From positions 1 to 64,000 of the forward strand of contig CAZCHH010000010.1 in the NCBI GenBank assembly GCA_964498585.1: a stretch of 64,000 nt of DNA, read 5' to 3'. The first letter of the stretch is position 1; the number at the start of each line of letters is the position of its first letter. A program made the position numbers and the translations under genes. This DNA comes from JAAYJM01 sp964498585 (GTDB lineage: Bacteria; Bacteroidota; Ignavibacteria; Kapaibacteriales; UBA2268). The notes under the pieces are model-generated. The model worked only from the letters and a program-made list of their open reading frames with translations, ran no database searches and was not told where the DNA came from. Below are positions 61,555-64,000 of this stretch, piece after piece.

Positions 61555-62889
61555 TTACCTCTTTCCCCGTGAATTAGTTTCACCAGAACCAGAACTTCCA
61601 GAACTTCCACCAGAGCTTCCACTGCTACCGGAACTTCTTGAACCACCACTACTTCTTGAACCACTGCTTGAAGGAGTGGAATAGCTGCCAGAACCACTGC
61701 TTGAAGGAGTGGAATAGCTGCCAGAGTTTCCAGAAGAGCGTGATGATGCTTCTCTTGAACTTCCTCTTGATGGGCTTTCAGATGGAGTACTTTTTGATTT
61801 CTCTCTTGGAGTATAAGTGCTACCAGAAGTTTCTCTGCTCTTTGTTTTTTCCTCAGTTGCAGGATTTGACGTATTTACTCCTCTAAAAGTAGGATTAGTA
61901 GAATTTTCTTCATTCGTGTTGCTTGGACTGCTTGGAGTAACTGTTGATGAAGTTCTGGGAATATAACTGTTTCCTTTTTCCTCAGTTGCAGGATTTGACG
62001 TATTTACTCCTCTTAAAGTAGGATTAGTGGAGCTTCCACTATTATTACTACCAGAGTTGTTACCAGTTGGGGTCAATGAAGTAGAAGTATTTGGATTAAC
62101 ACTTTTTTCAACATTAGGAATACTATAAGCTCTTTCGTTTGCAGCAGGATTTGAAGTATTCACTTTTGGCAGTGAATTAGAAGAACCTGATGAAAAGCCA
62201 GTATTAGTTGTTGGTGTTAAAGCATTACTTGGAATAGTAACACCTCTTTCATTTGTTAAAGTGCGGTATCCGGTACTTGTCAATCCTCTTCTACCTGTAG
62301 ATTCGTCTCTTACATTAGAATAGTTTCCACGGCTGGGTCCGAAATCACGATATGTTTCTTCCTTTTTTGGTTTTGAATCATAATAGTCTGGAACAATAAC
62401 ATACCTGTGATGGCTATGCCACCAGTTATAATGATAAGGATGATAGTCAAAACGATAAGGAGACCAGTATGAGCTGTAGAATGGGTAGTCATACCAGTAT
62501 GAATAATATACCGGATGCCAGCGCCATCTCCAATTATCATAATATTCAACTACATACACTCTTGAATGAGGGTAATAGAAACCGTCATAATAGACTTCCC
62601 ACCAAGGTACATAAACAGGAACATAACGTGTTTCTCTTGCTATGTAATAATTTGTATATTCCTGTTCTTCGTTTTGTGTATTAGTCGTGCCGGTATCCTG
62701 CAAGTATTGTTCTTCCTGAATGCTATATTGAGTTTGCTCAGTATTTTTTTCTTCTGTAACTTCGGTTTTTACTTCGCTATTTGGTTTGCTATAACCGAAA
62801 TAATCTTGCCTTGAACCAGTGTTTGAAGCACAACTACTTAAAATAATTGTTATGCTTGCTAAAATCCCTGTTATAATTAATTTTTTCAT
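61555..62889 (-). CDS. Ser/Gly-rich low-complexity lipoprotein
   Basis: 444 residues. Lipobox IILSSCASN with Cys19 or so. Residues 80-170 are rich in Tyr, Trp and His (repeated YW and HPY words). The next 150 hold three near-repeats of a GVNTSNPATEEK-like unit. The last 110 residues are almost only Ser, Gly, Thr, Pro and Arg. The DNA for this part is repetitive too. Not recognised by function; possibly a surface adhesin or extracellular-matrix-like lipoprotein. GGGAG precedes the ATG. Upstream of the FadL-like gene. Confidence 0.75.
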   Translation of the reverse strand: MKKLIITGILASITIILSSCASNTGSRQDYFGYSKPNSEVKTEVTEEKNTEQTQYSIQEEQYLQDTGTTNTQNEEQEYTNYYIARETRYVPVYVPWWEVYYDGFYYPHSRVYVVEYYDNWRWRWHPVYYSYWYDYPFYSSYWSPYRFDYHPYHYNWWHSHHRYVIVPDYYDSKPKKEETYRDFGPSRGNYSNVRDESTGRRGLTSTGYRTLTNERGVTIPSNALTPTTNTGFSSGSSNSLPKVNTSNPAANERAYSIPNVEKSVNPNTSTSLTPTGNNSGSNNSGSSTNPTLRGVNTSNPATEEKGNSYIPRTSSTVTPSSPSNTNEENSTNPTFRGVNTSNPATEEKTKSRETSGSTYTPREKSKSTPSESPSRGSSREASSRSSGNSGSYSTPSSSGSGSYSTPSSSGSRSSGGSRSSGSSGSSGGSSGSSGSGETNSRGKR

Positions 62890-63320
62890 TGTTAATCTCC
62901 CTTATTTATATATTCTAACGTATATATTCAAAAAATGTTACAAAAGAATTCAAAATTGTTATACTGATATACTATTTATGTCTTTATTATTCATTCCATT
63001 TTTAATTGTAAAATATACGAAATATAGAACAGCACTAATATATTTCCACTAACTCCCTTTTTCAAAAGGGGGAATTATTACTCGTTTTCTTCTCACCCTT
63101 TAAAAAATGGGGTAGGGTAGATTCTGTAAATCTTTTTTTCACAAGTTTTTATTTATTTGCTTATTTTAATTTGTATTAAGTCCTTGCTTAATAATGATAT
63201 ACAATGTAATAACCAAAATTCAGCTATAGAACATAAGACAAATGAAAAATGGGAAAAAATGCTAATAATTCAGTATATTTACATTTTTATTTTTCACATA
63301 TTACAAAATTTTATTGAATA
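62890..63320. other. Intergenic region before uvrA
   Basis: AT-rich, 431 bp. A segment at 63051-63117 (CTTTTTCAAAAGGGGGAATTATTA ... GGGGTAGGG, in shorter words) is related to the left part of the composite element at 23921-24272. No gene. Confidence 0.7.
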
Positions 63321-64000
63321 ATGAATGAAAAAAAAATTATAATAAAAAAAGCAAAAGAAAACAATTTAAAAAGTATTGACATTGAAATTCCTCACAATAC
63401 ATTAACAGTGATTACCGGAGTGAGTGGTTCAGGGAAATCAACTCTTGCTTTCGATACAATTTATGCAGAAGGTTATCGTAGATTTGTAGAATCACTTTCC
63501 GCTTACGTCAGACAATTTTTAGAAAGACAGAACAAACCAGATGTTGAAGTAATTAAAGGACTTCCTCCTGCTGTAGCTATTGAACAAAAAAAATTTTCAC
63601 GGAATCCTCGTTCGACCGTTGGCACTACTACTGAGATTTACGATTATATTCGTTTGCTATACGGAAAAATCGGAACTACAATTTGCAAATGTGGTAGAAC
63701 TATAGAAAAATCTTCTCCAAGCTCTGTTACAAAACATCTTATTGAACACTTTATCAATGAAAAAATATATATTCTATTTTGTATTTCATCAAAAGTCCTT
63801 GATTTTCAAGAAGAATTAGAAAGATTAAAGAAATTGGGCTTTTTCCGTGTTTATCATTCTATAAATAATGAAGTTATTGATTTTGATGCAATTACTTCAA
63901 TACATAAAGAAGAAATTGCTTCAATCTATGTTTTAGTTGACAGATTAACAATAAGTAACGAAGAAGATTCACGTACCCGTTTAAGTGATTCAATTGAACA
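63321..64000 (+). CDS. uvrA: Excinuclease ABC subunit A, N-terminal part
   Basis: About 226 codons; the gene runs off the window end without a stop. Start MNEKKIIIKKAKENNLKSID, Walker A GVSGSGKST, then FDTIYAEGYRRFVESLSAYV and PPAVAIEQKKFSRNPRSTVG, all diagnostic of UvrA. The zinc-module region reads CKCG at about residue 118. It recognises DNA damage together with UvrB. The start ATG lies about 431 bp after the last gene on the other strand. Confidence 0.97.
   Translation, partial: MNEKKIIIKKAKENNLKSIDIEIPHNTLTVITGVSGSGKSTLAFDTIYAEGYRRFVESLSAYVRQFLERQNKPDVEVIKGLPPAVAIEQKKFSRNPRSTVGTTTEIYDYIRLLYGKIGTTICKCGRTIEKSSPSSVTKHLIEHFINEKIYILFCISSKVLDFQEELERLKKLGFFRVYHSINNEVIDFDAITSIHKEEIASIYVLVDRLTISNEEDSRTRLSDSIE

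Overview
AT-rich chromosomal window from a Bacteroidota/Chlorobi-group bacterium. I lean towards an Ignavibacteria or Kapabacteria-like lineage, but no 16S gene is present to settle it. The support is four large secreted proteins with C-terminal type IX secretion (T9SS) sorting-like domains, an OmpP1/FadL-type porin next to a Ser/Gly-rich lipoprotein, a NuoK-type complex I subunit, PD40 and YCF48-like repeat proteins and low-GC coding sequence. A run of 100 N (47395-47494) marks an assembly gap inside a tandem repeat.

Layout. 1-3060: a heptamer repeat array, nuoK, then a type II restriction-modification pair occupying the slot where nuoL normally sits, and a small unknown gene. 3265-9620: a PD40 protein, ComF and DoxX/MauE-like genes, rpmB, a periplasmic amide-type binding lipoprotein and a DUF2520 oxidoreductase. 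9653-17383: a staphyloxanthin-type carotenoid locus on the minus strand (crtO-, crtQ-, crtP- and aldH-like). It is split between crtO and crtQ by an antitoxin-like gene and two tandem, partly identical DNA methyltransferases. 17597-23340: a PAS-rich histidine kinase, tRNA-Ala and tRNA-Asp, cstA and rfbD. 23341-24492: about 1.15 kb of nested non-coding repeat elements. 24493-30266: znuB-znuC-znuA, rfbA, feoB-feoA. 30824-33046: serine hydrolase, RRM protein, cupin. 33667-37537: an ABC-2 exporter with two ATPases and two permeases. 37613-39682: a small toxin-antitoxin island with two nucleotidyltransferase/HEPN pairs. 39935-45051: DUF2723 membrane protein, lysS, then infC-rpmI-rplT interrupted by a MITE-like element. 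45188-50069: two T9SS cargo genes and a broken Cys-rich secreted gene. 51088-55433: thioredoxin, pgsA-like, Na+/solute symporter, tRNA-Ser, PfkB kinase, ferritin. 56090-62889: two paralogous T9SS cargo genes, FadL-like porin, Ser/Gly-rich lipoprotein. 63321-end: 5' part of uvrA.

The most striking non-gene signal is the density of small repeats. They include heptanucleotide arrays that repeatedly sit just 5' of start codons with the same strand orientation, perfect-arm hairpin elements, and three or more MITE-like families found in at least two copies or as long inverted repeats. Zinc uptake (znuABC), ferrous iron uptake (feoAB, with a palindrome resembling a metalloregulator site) and ferritin form a metal-homeostasis theme. 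rfbA and rfbD are the two dTDP-rhamnose genes present; rfbB and rfbC are not in the window.
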